From Bacteroidota bacterium (lineage in GTDB: Bacteria; Bacteroidota; Bacteroidia; JAHEXY01): a stretch of DNA of 64,000 bases. Positions 8,747 through 18,747 of the stretch are shown piece by piece. The translations under genes were made by a program, and so were the position numbers. Location: positions 62,001 to 126,000 of the forward strand of contig JAHEXY010000011.1 in assembly GCA_023251875.1 (NCBI GenBank). The letters run 5' to 3'. Position 1 is the first letter of the stretch, and every line of letters starts with the position of its first letter. The notes under the pieces are model-generated. The model ran no database searches, was not told where the DNA came from, and saw only the letters and a program-made list of their open reading frames with translations.

Positions 8747-10270
8747 ATGAAAAAATTACCTATTGGCAAGCAAGACCTTGAATCGTTAATTAATGGCGGT
8801 TATGTTTATGTTGATAAAACAGAAATAATCCATCGTTTAATTTCAACAGGAAGTGTTTATTTTTTATCACGCCCACGTAGGTTTGGCAAATCATTGTTAG
8901 TTTCTACCTTAAAAGAAATATACTCTGGCAATAAAGAATTATTTAAAGGTTTGTGGATATATGATAAACATATATTTAAAAAACATCCTATCATACATAT
9001 TGATTTTAGTGAAATGGGCATTAAAGAAAAAGGTGCTCAACTGGCTATTACCGATGCTTTAACTAAAATAGCTTTGGAAAATAATATTGTTTTAGGGAGT
9101 TCAACTCCCGGCAGTATGTTTAGTGAATTAATACAAAAACTAGCCACACCTGAAGCTAAGGTTGCGATATTAATTGATGAATACGACAAGCCAATTATTG
9201 ATTACATGAATCAAATGGATATTGCTAAAGAAAATAGGGATATACTCAAAAATTTTTATGCTCCTTTAAAAGGCAATGACGAGCATATTGAATTTTTGTT
9301 TTTAACCGGAGTTTCAAAATTTAGCAAGGTTTCTATATTCAGCGATTTAAATCACCTGAACGATATTACATTAAATGATCAATACGCCACAATAGTTGGC
9401 TATACAGAGAAGGAATTATATTTATATTTTATGCAACATCTGGCATTGGCCGGCCAAAGATTTGATATAGATAAATTACTCCCAAAGATAAAGCTATGGT
9501 ACAATGGTTATAGTTGGGATGGGTTAAAATTTGTTTATAACCCGTTTTCGATACTAAATTTTCTTTCTCAACTTAAATTTGGTAATTATTGGTTTGCGAC
9601 AGGTACACCTACTTTTTTAACTGAGTTAATGCAAAAAAGAAATATAGCTATTGAAGATATTAATAATATATCTGTTAACAGTTCAGTTTTTGATAAATAC
9701 GAATTAGACAGATTAGAAACTATTGCCCTGTTGTTTCAAACCGGTTATTTAACCATTAAGAGTTATGATATTAATACTGAGCGCTATTTATTAGCGTATC
9801 CTAATAAAGAAGTAGAGCATTCATTTGAAGAACATTTGCTTGGCACTTACGTAAATAAAGGTATAGATGCCAATGCGGTATTGGTAAATAGATTATTAAA
9901 ATCATTAAACGAAAAAAACATTGAATTATTTATAAAGCAAATAAAATCGCTCTATAAAAATATTCCCTACCCAATAATTGATGATGATGAAAAATATTAT
10001 CATACCGTATTTCATTTGATGCTTAATATGATGTGCGTTAATATAGAATCGGAAGTGCTTACTTCTGATGGTCGTATTGATGCTGTAATAAAAACAGAAA
10101 ACTATATTTACGTAATTGAGTTTAAAATGGGAAGTGCTAAAAAAGCCATTGAGCAAATTCATAAAAAACATTACCATCTTAAATTTGCCAATGAAGGCAG
10201 GCAAGTAATATTGCTGGGTATTGGCTTTGATGAAACAGAAAAAAATATTGGTGAATGGGTGGTTGCCTAA
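8747..10270 (+). CDS. AAA-ATPase-like / PD-(D/E)XK nuclease superfamily protein
   Basis: The 507-residue protein starts with the family signature (LPIGKQDLESLI...YVDKTEII). It has a P-loop variant SRPRRFGKS near residues 39-47, a Walker-B-like ILIDEYDKP near 140-149, and a C-terminal nuclease-like D-x13-ExK pattern (about D444, E458, K460). This is the AAA-ATPase_like (PF09820) plus PDDEXK_9 (PF08011) architecture, expanded in many Bacteroidota. Biochemical function is not established; a role in DNA transactions or mobile elements is possible. It has its own promoter-like box and is probably unrelated to its surface-protein neighbours. Confidence 0.9.
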   Translation: MKKLPIGKQDLESLINGGYVYVDKTEIIHRLISTGSVYFLSRPRRFGKSLLVSTLKEIYSGNKELFKGLWIYDKHIFKKHPIIHIDFSEMGIKEKGAQLAITDALTKIALENNIVLGSSTPGSMFSELIQKLATPEAKVAILIDEYDKPIIDYMNQMDIAKENRDILKNFYAPLKGNDEHIEFLFLTGVSKFSKVSIFSDLNHLNDITLNDQYATIVGYTEKELYLYFMQHLALAGQRFDIDKLLPKIKLWYNGYSWDGLKFVYNPFSILNFLSQLKFGNYWFATGTPTFLTELMQKRNIAIEDINNISVNSSVFDKYELDRLETIALLFQTGYLTIKSYDINTERYLLAYPNKEVEHSFEEHLLGTYVNKGIDANAVLVNRLLKSLNEKNIELFIKQIKSLYKNIPYPIIDDDEKYYHTVFHLMLNMMCVNIESEVLTSDGRIDAVIKTENYIYVIEFKMGSAKKAIEQIHKKHYHLKFANEGRQVILLGIGFDETEKNIGEWVVA

Positions 10271-10313
10271 TCGTAAATGATTTATATATTGTTTCTTCAT
10301 TTATAAACCCTGA

Positions 10314-13300
10314 ATGAATAGAATCCAGGCCTATTATTATAAACTTCTACTGCTACTTTTTGTTGGAATTTTTTCAACGCTCTATTCTTTTGCCCAACGA
10401 AGTATTGACAAAGCTGATCGTCTTTTCGATTTAAATAAATATGCTGAAGCAATTCCCCTATATGAAAAAGCACTAAGCGGACTTAGTACGGATGAAAAAG
10501 ACAAAGCCACAGAAAAGTTAGCCGACTGCTACCGCTTAACCGGAAATTTTGAAAAAGCTGAAGATATTTATAAAACTCTCATAAAAAATAAAAAGAAAAG
10601 CTCTTCCAGTTTATTCAATTATGGACAAGCTCTCAAAGCCAGTGCAAAATATGCAGAAGCAAAAAAAGCGTTTTTAGATTATGTAAAATTTTGGCCACAA
10701 GATTCCAGTGGGCATATTTATGTTGAATCATGCGATTCTGCACAATATTGGCTCGACCATCCTTCTGATTATGAAGTGCGGGATGTTCCCTTTGTAAATA
10801 CCGAAAAGGCAGAATTCTCGCCTGTTCCATATATGGGAGGACTTCTCATTACTACCAATAGAAATTATGGAGTAAAACCTTTTGTTTCTTTTGAAGGAGA
10901 CCAAAAAGATCCCTTACTCGATATGTACTATAAAAAAATTAACGCATCTCAGGTAAATGATTCTTCAGCTATAAAATTATTTCCTGAATTAAATTCTTCT
11001 CTGCATGAGGGAACTCCAACTTTTACAGCAGATGGAAAACAAATTTATTTTGTTAGAACCATAAAGGGAGTAAGAATAAAAGAGGTTCAGAAAAAAGAAT
11101 TTACCAAAAAGAAATCTTCAAAAAAATCGAATGAACCCAATGCAGCTGATGAGGTAATTATTCATACGCTTCAAATTTATTCATCTGAACTAAAAGGCAA
11201 TCTTTGGACTTCCCCTGTAAGCGCGCTCCCATGCAATAGCAATGTATATTCTGTTTTTCATCCCAGTATTTCGGCCGATGGTAAAAAATTATTTTTTGCT
11301 TCTGATATGTCCGGAGGTTTTGGAGGAACAGATATTTATGTTTGCTTTAAATCAAAAGATGGATGGAGCAATCCTTACAATCTGGGGCCCGATGTAAATA
11401 CATCTGAAATGGAAATGTATCCATTTATTCATCCCGATGGACTCACATTGTATTTTTCTTCCAACGGACATCCGGGAATGGGAAAACTAGATATTTTTAA
11501 ATCCACTTTTGATGAAAACATGGGTTGGACTAATGTTCAAAATTTAAAACCTCCTATTAATTCCATTGGAGACGATTTTGGAATTTGGATAGATGAAAAT
11601 AAAGAAACCGGCTATTTTTCTTCCAATAGAATTAATGGAAAAGGTGATGATGATGTTTATGCCTTCAATCAAATAAAACCAATTCCTATAGAATTTAACG
11701 GCTATGAACTAAAAATTAAAAACAATAGTTTATTCGATGGAATTATAGTTAAAGTAAAAGATGCTTCCGGTGAATCAAAAGAACTGTCGACATACAATGG
11801 CTATTTTACTTTATATCCGGCAGCAAATACAAATTACACGCTTAGCTACAGAAAAGAAGGAATGTTGTATAACAAACTAAGTTTCTCTTATGAGATGGAT
11901 GCACAAAAATTTACGGTTAAAATTAAGTCAGATCTTCGACCCATTTTATTTAACGGAAGTATTAATAAAATGATTGGAAAATACCGGGCTCCATCTGAAG
12001 ACACGTTTTTGATGGATTCCATTGAAAGAAAACCATCTCTTATCGAAAAAATTACTAAGGGAAAACAAATTGCAAATACCATTTCAATGAAAGAAATTAT
12101 AACTGATTATGAAACTTCCCTCCTGCCCGATTCAAATAAACTTCAATTGGAAGCTTACAATGGTAAATTAGAAATACAATTATTCAATGATGACGAACTA
12201 ATAAAAAATATTGAAACCGAAGGTGAAGGTCAATACAAAACAAAACTGAACGAAGCCAACAATTATAAAATAATTTTAAATCCACTGGAACCTTTTTCGC
12301 ACAAAACAGAAACAAAAAATACTTCCATTGCTCAGCAACTCATCAATACCATTAATACCAATTTGCCAAACGATGTAAAATTTAATTTAGATGGTAAAGA
12401 AGTTCCGCTTGAAAAAATTGCAGCCAATACTGATAAAAATATGCTCTTGCTTGAATTTATGAAAACAAAAGATATTCCCATTCAGAATATATTTAATGAA
12501 AAAAATAAAGAAGCCCTCAATGAATATCTCAATACAAAAAATATTTCTTTAGAAAAGCTTTTATTTAATGAGGATGGAATAAGCACAACACAAAATGGAG
12601 CCACCATTACTCTTGAAGAAGTTGCCTGGACTCCCAAAAAGAAAAAAATTGACATGCAATATGTGGTTTCGGATTCTATTGCTAAAACCATGCCTCTTAG
12701 TTCAAGCCCACAAACTGTAATGAAACATATTCTTGAAAAAAAATCAGGAGATAATATTGAATATGTTTTAAACGGAAAAAAAGTAAGTTTAGATGAGCTC
12801 TTGACTAATAAACCGGATGAAGAATTAAAACTGTTTTTGGATGATGCCCATCTTACTTTTGCCCAATTATTTTTGGATGAAAACAAAAAATACCTTGAGC
12901 TTTATTTATGGCAAAGCGAAAATTCCCTTGAACATTTATTATTTGATGCTAATAAAGACAGTTTAAAAGTATTCAAAGATGGAGAGCAAATTACTCTCGA
13001 GGAAGTATTATGGGCACCAAAGAAAAAGAAAACTACTTCTATACAAGATTCAGTTGTTGCAGCTCGACCCACTGAAAATTTAACAGAACAAAAACTTCAG
13101 CAGGCTCTTGCTTCAAAACCTGGAGAGGACATTAAATTTTATTTGCATGATAAAGAAATTGATCTGAATGATTTGGTAAAAGACCCTTCAAAAAATCCCT
13201 ACCTAACAGAGTTTATGAAAACCAGGAATATCCCCATAGCTCAACTCTTTGCCGAAACCAATAAAACGATTATTCAAAAATATGTAAAAGATAAAAATAT

Positions 13301-15140
13301 TACACTTGAGCAATTTTTACTCAATCAGAACACAGGCGATTTAAAAGTAACTGAAAATGGCGCCACTATTACTCTCGAAGAAGTAGTGTGGACGCCTAAA
13401 AAGAAACAGGCTCCAAAAACGGAAATGCAATATATAGTTTCAGATTCTGTTGCAAAAACATTACCGCTTACTTCAAGCCCGCAAACTGCGATGAAACATA
13501 TTCTTGAAAAAAATGCAGGTGCTGATCTTGAATTTGTTTTAAATGGAAAAAAAGTAAGTTTAGATGAGCTCTTGACTAATAAACCTGATGAAGAATTAAA
13601 ACAATTTCTTGATGAAACGCATTTAACTTTTGAACAATTATTTTTAGAAGACAACAAAAAATACCTTGATCTTTATTTATGGCAAAGCGGCAGTTCTATT
13701 GAAGAATTGTTTTTTGATAAGAAGAAAGATGACCTGAAAGTATATAAAGACGGGACACAAATTACGTTGGAAGAAGTATTGTGGACACCCAAAAAGAAAA
13801 CTGCTCCTAAAATAGAATTGCTTTCAAATACAACAAGCAATTTGCAAGAACTCATACTCGGATACGATCCTGAAAGACTAAAAATAAATTACAAAGGAAA
13901 AGAAATCAGTTTTGATGATCTATTAAAAATGCAATCGATTGAAATTCCTTTTCATTTAAAATTTGCAGGAATCTCATTAGAAGATTTATTTTATTCAGGC
14001 AATGATGAAAAAATACAACTCTATTTGTGGGATAATGACATTTCTCTTTCGCAAATGTTATTCGAAGCCACTTCATCTGAATTAAATTTTATTGTAGATG
14101 GGAAAAACATTTCGATTGAAGAACTCATTTTTAATGAAGCCCATGATCCATTAAAAAAATATGTAAGCGATAACAAGCTTAAACTTGAAGATGTTTTTTA
14201 TAAAAATTCGCCTATTGCAGATAAGTTAAGCATATCTAACATTACTAAAAAAGCAAAGGGTATCGTTATTGCAAACAATGTTCCTGTAGAAAATGCAAAA
14301 ATAAAACTCATCAATAACAATACTGTTAGTAAAGAAACTTTAACCAATGCAAATGGAGAATTTGAAGTAAATGTAAATCCCGATCAAACTTATACAATTA
14401 ATACTGAAAAATATCCTTTTTATGAAAACCACACTCCCTTCGTTTCAGGAAAAGGAAATAGGGAAATCCCATTAATCAAAATTGAGCTTCAGGAAAAGAA
14501 AATAATTCATGCAACAGGAATCATAACCAATAACAACCAGCCGCTGGCAGATGCAAAAATAAACCTGTATCACGATCATAAAATAGTTGACCAAACGACT
14601 ACCAATAGCGATGGACAATATGAAATTAATGTAAGAGGGGATGATAATTTTTCCATCTCCGTTTCAAAAGAAGGAATGTTTAATAAAGAACAAGAAATTT
14701 CAACCAAGGGAAAAAATGAATCTGTTATGCCCATGATGTATGATATGACCATGGAAAAAATTAATACAGAAAAAGAAATTAAATTGGTTATACACTACGA
14801 ATTTGGCAAAGCAAATATAACTCCTGAAGCCGCTTTAGAACTTGATAAATTAGCAAATTTCTTAAAACAAAATCCGGATATAAAATTAATTGAACTTAGT
14901 TCACATACCGATGCCTTAGGTGATGAAGAATATAATTTGGCATTATCGCAAAAGCGGGCTGATAATGCAGCTAATTATCTTATTTATAAAGGTATTTCAC
15001 GATCAACAGTTAAAGCCGTTGGTTATGGAAAATCAAAACTTCTTATTGCGAATGCCGTAACAGAGGAACAAAATCAAATGAACAGAAGAACAGAGTTTAA
15101 AATTTTAAAAATTGCAGAAATAGAACCAATAGAAAATTAA
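10314..15140 (+). CDS. Large TPR/PD40/OmpA-family outer-membrane-associated protein (PorE-like architecture)
   Basis: The 1608-residue protein has a signal peptide ending near FAQ (residue ~28), TPR-type helices (about 28-135), PD40/WD40-like propeller repeats (about 160-450; motifs such as FASDMSGGFGGTDIY and YFSSNGHPGMGKLDIF), a long region of internal repeats (about 650-1330), two carboxypeptidase-regulatory-like segments (about 1330-1475) and a C-terminal OmpA peptidoglycan-binding domain (about 1488-1603, with HTD and YNLALSQKRA). The TPR-PD40-CRD-OmpA order resembles T9SS PorE. It is far longer than such proteins because of the repeat region, including a duplicated block of about 257 residues. 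Likely a periplasmic/outer-membrane anchor to peptidoglycan. Confidence 0.88.
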   Translation: MNRIQAYYYKLLLLLFVGIFSTLYSFAQRSIDKADRLFDLNKYAEAIPLYEKALSGLSTDEKDKATEKLADCYRLTGNFEKAEDIYKTLIKNKKKSSSSLFNYGQALKASAKYAEAKKAFLDYVKFWPQDSSGHIYVESCDSAQYWLDHPSDYEVRDVPFVNTEKAEFSPVPYMGGLLITTNRNYGVKPFVSFEGDQKDPLLDMYYKKINASQVNDSSAIKLFPELNSSLHEGTPTFTADGKQIYFVRTIKGVRIKEVQKKEFTKKKSSKKSNEPNAADEVIIHTLQIYSSELKGNLWTSPVSALPCNSNVYSVFHPSISADGKKLFFASDMSGGFGGTDIYVCFKSKDGWSNPYNLGPDVNTSEMEMYPFIHPDGLTLYFSSNGHPGMGKLDIFKSTFDENMGWTNVQNLKPPINSIGDDFGIWIDENKETGYFSSNRINGKGDDDVYAFNQIKPIPIEFNGYELKIKNNSLFDGIIVKVKDASGESKELSTYNGYFTLYPAANTNYTLSYRKEGMLYNKLSFSYEMDAQKFTVKIKSDLRPILFNGSINKMIGKYRAPSEDTFLMDSIERKPSLIEKITKGKQIANTISMKEIITDYETSLLPDSNKLQLEAYNGKLEIQLFNDDELIKNIETEGEGQYKTKLNEANNYKIILNPLEPFSHKTETKNTSIAQQLINTINTNLPNDVKFNLDGKEVPLEKIAANTDKNMLLLEFMKTKDIPIQNIFNEKNKEALNEYLNTKNISLEKLLFNEDGISTTQNGATITLEEVAWTPKKKKIDMQYVVSDSIAKTMPLSSSPQTVMKHILEKKSGDNIEYVLNGKKVSLDELLTNKPDEELKLFLDDAHLTFAQLFLDENKKYLELYLWQSENSLEHLLFDANKDSLKVFKDGEQITLEEVLWAPKKKKTTSIQDSVVAARPTENLTEQKLQQALASKPGEDIKFYLHDKEIDLNDLVKDPSKNPYLTEFMKTRNIPIAQLFAETNKTIIQKYVKDKNITLEQFLLNQNTGDLKVTENGATITLEEVVWTPKKKQAPKTEMQYIVSDSVAKTLPLTSSPQTAMKHILEKNAGADLEFVLNGKKVSLDELLTNKPDEELKQFLDETHLTFEQLFLEDNKKYLDLYLWQSGSSIEELFFDKKKDDLKVYKDGTQITLEEVLWTPKKKTAPKIELLSNTTSNLQELILGYDPERLKINYKGKEISFDDLLKMQSIEIPFHLKFAGISLEDLFYSGNDEKIQLYLWDNDISLSQMLFEATSSELNFIVDGKNISIEELIFNEAHDPLKKYVSDNKLKLEDVFYKNSPIADKLSISNITKKAKGIVIANNVPVENAKIKLINNNTVSKETLTNANGEFEVNVNPDQTYTINTEKYPFYENHTPFVSGKGNREIPLIKIELQEKKIIHATGIITNNNQPLADAKINLYHDHKIVDQTTTNSDGQYEINVRGDDNFSISVSKEGMFNKEQEISTKGKNESVMPMMYDMTMEKINTEKEIKLVIHYEFGKANITPEAALELDKLANFLKQNPDIKLIELSSHTDALGDEEYNLALSQKRADNAANYLIYKGISRSTVKAVGYGKSKLLIANAVTEEQNQMNRRTEFKILKIAEIEPIEN
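12310..13800 (+). repeat. Intragenic tandem duplication, period about 771 bp
   Basis: Two consecutive copies of a ~257-residue module in the OmpA-family gene can be aligned through the markers EFMKTxxIPI, ATITLEEVxWTPKKK, SSPQTxMKHILEK, NGKKVSLDELLTNKPDEELK and QITLEEVLWxPKKK. DNA from about 12771 and 13542 is almost identical over roughly 60 bases, implying a recent duplication or gene conversion. Confidence 0.85.
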
Positions 15141-15430
15141 ATTTTGATTATGCTTGCTCGGCTTTCAGGCTGAGCGTACAATGTCGTTTTTTAAGCCCGA
15201 AGGGCTTGAATTTGAATAACCTTCGATGCAATCGGAGGATGCAGAAATATCAAAAGAGCCACAACCCAGAATGGGTTGAATTAATTGGAAAATAGTATTA
15301 ACCCCCCTTCGGGATTATTTTAAAATCAATTAATTGAGCCTTAACTAAACGACATTGGCTGAGCGCCTGCCTATTTGGTAGGCAGATAGTCGAAGCCTCA
15401 TAAAAATAAATATATTATAACTCTATCAAA
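15141..15430. repeat. Composite block of inverted repeats in a gene-free gap
   Basis: No ORF is seen in this 290-bp gap. CAATGTCGTTT (15179-15189) is the exact reverse complement of AAACGACATTG (15347-15357), bracketing a set of small hairpins: AAGCCC-GAA-GGGCTT (15193-15207), CGAT-TGCA-like (15222-15236) and AACCCA-GAA-TGGGTT (15263-15277). GGCTGAGCG occurs on both outer sides (15168 and 15358), followed on the right by CTGCCTA...TAGGCAG (15367-15385). The architecture looks like a composite, non-coding mobile repeat. Confidence 0.7.
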
Positions 15431-16057
15431 ATGAAAACATTTTTCACAAGCCTATTCTCTTTATTCTTTTATTTTTCAGTTATTTCACAAACAACAACTG
15501 AATTCTATGCTAGCGGAAATAAAAAAGCCGAAGGCATAAGTATAAAACAAGGTAAATGGATTTTCTATTATGAAGATGGCCAGAAAGAAAGCGAAGGCTA
15601 TTATAAAAATGGATTAAAAGATAGCAGCTGGACTTGGTGGGATGAAAATGGTAAAATTCAAAAACAAGGATCTTATAAAAATGATGTTGAAGATAAAAAA
15701 TGGATAACTTATTATCCCAATGGAATAATGAAAGAAAATAGTGAGTTTAAAAATGCTAAAAAAAATGGCATTTGGACTTACTATTATGATACTGGAGAAA
15801 AAGAAAGAGAAGAAAATTATGTGGATGATAAAAAAGTGGGGGCATGGAAAATGTGGTACAATACCAAACAATTAAAATCGGAAGGAAATTATGAAAATAA
15901 TGAGAAAATTGGAAAATGGACAACCTTCCATTGGAATGGAAAAAAAGAATCAGAAGGAGAATATAAGAATGGAAAACAAGATGGCGTATGGACCAAATGG
16001 GATGAAAATGGGGAAATTGTTGAGCGTGCCAATTATAATAACGGTAGAAGGCAATAA
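15431..16057 (+). CDS. Secreted MORN-type repeat protein
   Basis: The 208-residue protein has a signal peptide (FSLFFYFSVISQ) followed by seven to eight repeats of about 23 residues with the pattern G-x-W-x-x-Y-(Y/W)-x-(D/N)-G-x-x-x-x-E-(G)-x-Y-x-(N)-G/D. This is the MORN_2 (YwqK-like antitoxin repeat) type. Such proteins in Bacteroidota are exported, of unclear function; the antitoxin label in databases should not be taken literally. It stands alone between the repeat block and the convergent E1 gene. Confidence 0.85.
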   Translation: MKTFFTSLFSLFFYFSVISQTTTEFYASGNKKAEGISIKQGKWIFYYEDGQKESEGYYKNGLKDSSWTWWDENGKIQKQGSYKNDVEDKKWITYYPNGIMKENSEFKNAKKNGIWTYYYDTGEKEREENYVDDKKVGAWKMWYNTKQLKSEGNYENNEKIGKWTTFHWNGKKESEGEYKNGKQDGVWTKWDENGEIVERANYNNGRRQ

Positions 16058-16147
16058 TGCTTATGGCTTTATATTATCGTTAGGTAATGTTTAATTCTTA
16101 ATAACTAATTACAATTTACAATACTCAGTTGGCCTCTATCTTTTAAA

Positions 16148-18598
16148 TTAATACAATCTCGGAAATTTCTCCCTATTTGTTTCATTCATCATTTCATACA
16201 CCGTATCAAAAATATCTTCTACACTTGGTTTAGAAAAATAATCGCCATCTGATGCATAAGCAGAACGATGGTCTTTAGCTGAAAGTGTTCTGGGTTCTGA
16301 ATCTAAATAATAATAGGCTTTTTGTTTTTCTATTACTTGTTGCATCATGTAGGCAGTAGTTCCTCCTGGTACATCTTCATCTACAAATAAAACTTTGTTT
16401 GTTTTTTTTATCGATTCAACAATCATGCTGTTAACATCAAAAGGCAATAAAGTTTGCACATCAATTAATTCACAAGAAATACCCATTTCTTGTAATTGTT
16501 GAGCCGCTATTTGGCAGAGATTAAAAGTAGATCCATAAGAAACAATAGTAATATCATTGCCTTCACGTACTACTTCAGGTATACCAAGTGGTGTTCTAAA
16601 TTCCCCAAAATTACTGGGTTGTTTTTCTTTTGCGCGATAAGCATTTAGGGGCTCAATAATAATTCCGGGATCATCACCGGCTAGTAATGTATTATAAAAT
16701 CCTGCGGCTTTAGTCATGTTACGTGGTACACAAACATAAATACCTCTTAATGCATTTATAATAGTAGCCATGGGCGAACCCGAATGCCATACACCTTCTA
16801 AACGATGCCCACGTGTAGAAATAATAAGTGGTGCTTTTTGTCCTCCTTTTGTGCGGTAACGTAAGGTTGCTAAATCATCACTAAGTATTTGAATAGCATA
16901 TAGCAAATAATCTAAATACTGAATTTCAGCAATGGGTCTTAATCCGCGTAAGGCAAGGCCAATGCCTTGTCCAATAATAGATGCTTCTCTAATACCTGTA
17001 TCTGAAACTCTAATTTCTCCATATTTTTGTTGCAAACCTTCTAAGCATTGATTTACGCCTCCTAAAAATCCTGAGTCTTCTCCAAAAATTAATACAGCAG
17101 GATTGTTTTGTAAAATAGCATCAAAATTTTCTCTGATCACAATTCTTCCATCTACATCTTGTGCATCGTCTGCATAGTTGGCTAGTACTTCTTTTACTTT
17201 AATAGCAGCTTCTTCTCCTTCTGAATACACATAAGAATTGTAACGTTCTTCATTGTCAATTTTAGATTGAGTCAACCAATTAATTAATTGATTTTTGGGT
17301 GCTAAATTTTCTGAACGTACATAACGCAAAGCTTTTTTGGCTGCTCCAATTACATCCCTTCGCATGGGTTCCGTAAAAGCGGCCAGTTCTTCTTTTACTT
17401 TATTAATAAAAATACCGTTGTTGCTTTGTTGTATAAGCACCTCCAGAATATCTAGTACTTCTTTTTGCTCTTTTTTAATAGGTTGTAAATAAGCTTCCCA
17501 TGCTGCTTTTCTTGCCTCACGAACTGTTTTGATGGCTTCCTTTTCTATGTTGTCAAGTTCTTCTACTGTTGCTATTTTACGAGGAATGCCATTTTCTTTA
17601 TACTCAAAATTTAAGATCCATTCACGAAATTTAAGATTGCAATCGTATTGAGCTTCCCATTCCATTCGTTCTTTTGATTTGTAACGTTCATGTGAACCAG
17701 AAGTTGAATGACCTTGAGGTTGCGTTAATTCTGTAACATGAATAAGCGTGGGGATATGTTCCGCTCTGCAAATAGCAATAGCTTTTTCATAGGTATTACA
17801 AAGTGAGGGATAATCCCACCCGTTTACAGTAACAATTTCGTAACCTTTTTTATAAGTATCTCTTTGAAAGCCTTTTAAAACTTCTGAAATGCTATCTTTT
17901 GTTGTTTGGTATTTGCGGGGCACAGAAATGCCATAACCATCATCCCAAACAGAAATAGCCATAGGTACTTGCAATACACCTGCCGCATTAAAAGTTTCAT
18001 AAAATAAACCTTCAGATGTTGAAGCATCGCCAATGGTTCCAAAGGCAACTTCGTTACCGCTACCAAATTGCGCGGCAAAGTTTTTTAATAATTTATTTTC
18101 ACGGTATACTTTTGACGCTTGTGCTAAACCTAATAAGCGTGGCATTTGACTGGCTGTTGGGGAAATATCGGAAGATGAGTTTTTCTTTTCAGCAATTTTT
18201 TTCCAAGAGCCATTGTTATTTAAACTGCGAGTAGCAAAATGACCATTCATTTGCCTTCCGGCAGATGCCGGATCCGCATCTACATCAACGTGGGCATACA
18301 ATTGTGCAAAGAATTGTTCAAGGGAGAGTTCTCCGATGGCAAACATAAAAGTTTGATCGCGGTAATAGCCCGATCTAAAGTCTCCATTTTGAAATTGCTT
18401 TGCCATCGCAATTTGAGCCAATTCTTTTCCATCACCAAAAATGCCAAATTTGGCTTTACCGGTAAGCACTTCTTTACGTCCGGTTAAGCTTGCTTGCCTG
18501 CTTTCTTGTGCAATTTTATAATCAGTAAGAATTATTTTTTTGAATTCTTGAATGGATATTTTTTGATCGTTTGCTTCCAAAGTATATTCTTTTGCCAT
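16148..18598 (-). CDS. 2-oxoacid dehydrogenase E1 component, fused alpha and beta subunits
   Basis: The 816-residue protein carries an N-terminal E1-alpha half (to about residue 400) and a C-terminal E1-beta half (from about 480). The alpha half shows a thiamine-diphosphate motif, GDASTSEG (190-197) ending in WDDGYGIS (218-225); the canonical GDG...NN is altered in both parts. The beta half has GEDSGFLGGVNQ, the family's catalytic Glu region, and RxSDTGIREASIIGQGIGLAL. It catalyses oxidative decarboxylation of branched-chain 2-oxo acids or pyruvate with E2/E3 encoded elsewhere. Fusion of the two subunits is seen in Bacteroidota. Substrate is not decidable from sequence. Confidence 0.92.
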   Translation of the reverse strand: MAKEYTLEANDQKISIQEFKKIILTDYKIAQESRQASLTGRKEVLTGKAKFGIFGDGKELAQIAMAKQFQNGDFRSGYYRDQTFMFAIGELSLEQFFAQLYAHVDVDADPASAGRQMNGHFATRSLNNNGSWKKIAEKKNSSSDISPTASQMPRLLGLAQASKVYRENKLLKNFAAQFGSGNEVAFGTIGDASTSEGLFYETFNAAGVLQVPMAISVWDDGYGISVPRKYQTTKDSISEVLKGFQRDTYKKGYEIVTVNGWDYPSLCNTYEKAIAICRAEHIPTLIHVTELTQPQGHSTSGSHERYKSKERMEWEAQYDCNLKFREWILNFEYKENGIPRKIATVEELDNIEKEAIKTVREARKAAWEAYLQPIKKEQKEVLDILEVLIQQSNNGIFINKVKEELAAFTEPMRRDVIGAAKKALRYVRSENLAPKNQLINWLTQSKIDNEERYNSYVYSEGEEAAIKVKEVLANYADDAQDVDGRIVIRENFDAILQNNPAVLIFGEDSGFLGGVNQCLEGLQQKYGEIRVSDTGIREASIIGQGIGLALRGLRPIAEIQYLDYLLYAIQILSDDLATLRYRTKGGQKAPLIISTRGHRLEGVWHSGSPMATIINALRGIYVCVPRNMTKAAGFYNTLLAGDDPGIIIEPLNAYRAKEKQPSNFGEFRTPLGIPEVVREGNDITIVSYGSTFNLCQIAAQQLQEMGISCELIDVQTLLPFDVNSMIVESIKKTNKVLFVDEDVPGGTTAYMMQQVIEKQKAYYYLDSEPRTLSAKDHRSAYASDGDYFSKPSVEDIFDTVYEMMNETNREKFPRLY

Positions 18599-18628
18599 AG
18601 TAGATAATCTTTAGCTTATAATTGGCTA

Positions 18629-18636
18629 CAAAGGTA
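18629..18636 (-). promoter_or_regulatory. -7 promoter box (TACCTTTG) for the E1 gene
   Basis: It is a perfect TAnnTTTG match on the minus strand, 30 bp upstream of the E1 start. Confidence 0.6.
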
Positions 18637-18712
18637 CAAAAATACCTCTAAAGATAGTTGAGGATAAGCTTCCCTTATTCTTAATAAAATCTTTTCATTA
18701 AGAATTAATTAT

Positions 18713-18720
18713 TATTTTTG
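18713..18720 (+). promoter_or_regulatory. -7 promoter box (TATTTTTG) for asnB
   Basis: It matches TAnnTTTG 27 bp before the asnB start and would drive the asnB-GT-amidotransferase operon. It lies about 80 bp from the divergent E1 promoter. Confidence 0.55.
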
Positions 18721-18747
18721 CCCCTTAATTTGAAAGAAAGCGTTTGA

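Noticed and set aside
9926-10300. 124-residue minus-strand ORF overlapping the AAA/nuclease-like gene
   Set aside because: It is antisense to the conserved nuclease-like C-terminus and has no recognisable protein pattern.
12482-12886. 134-residue minus-strand ORF in the OmpA-family gene, with a similar one at 13325-13657
   Set aside because: Both are antisense to the duplicated module, so their mutual similarity is explained by the + strand duplication.
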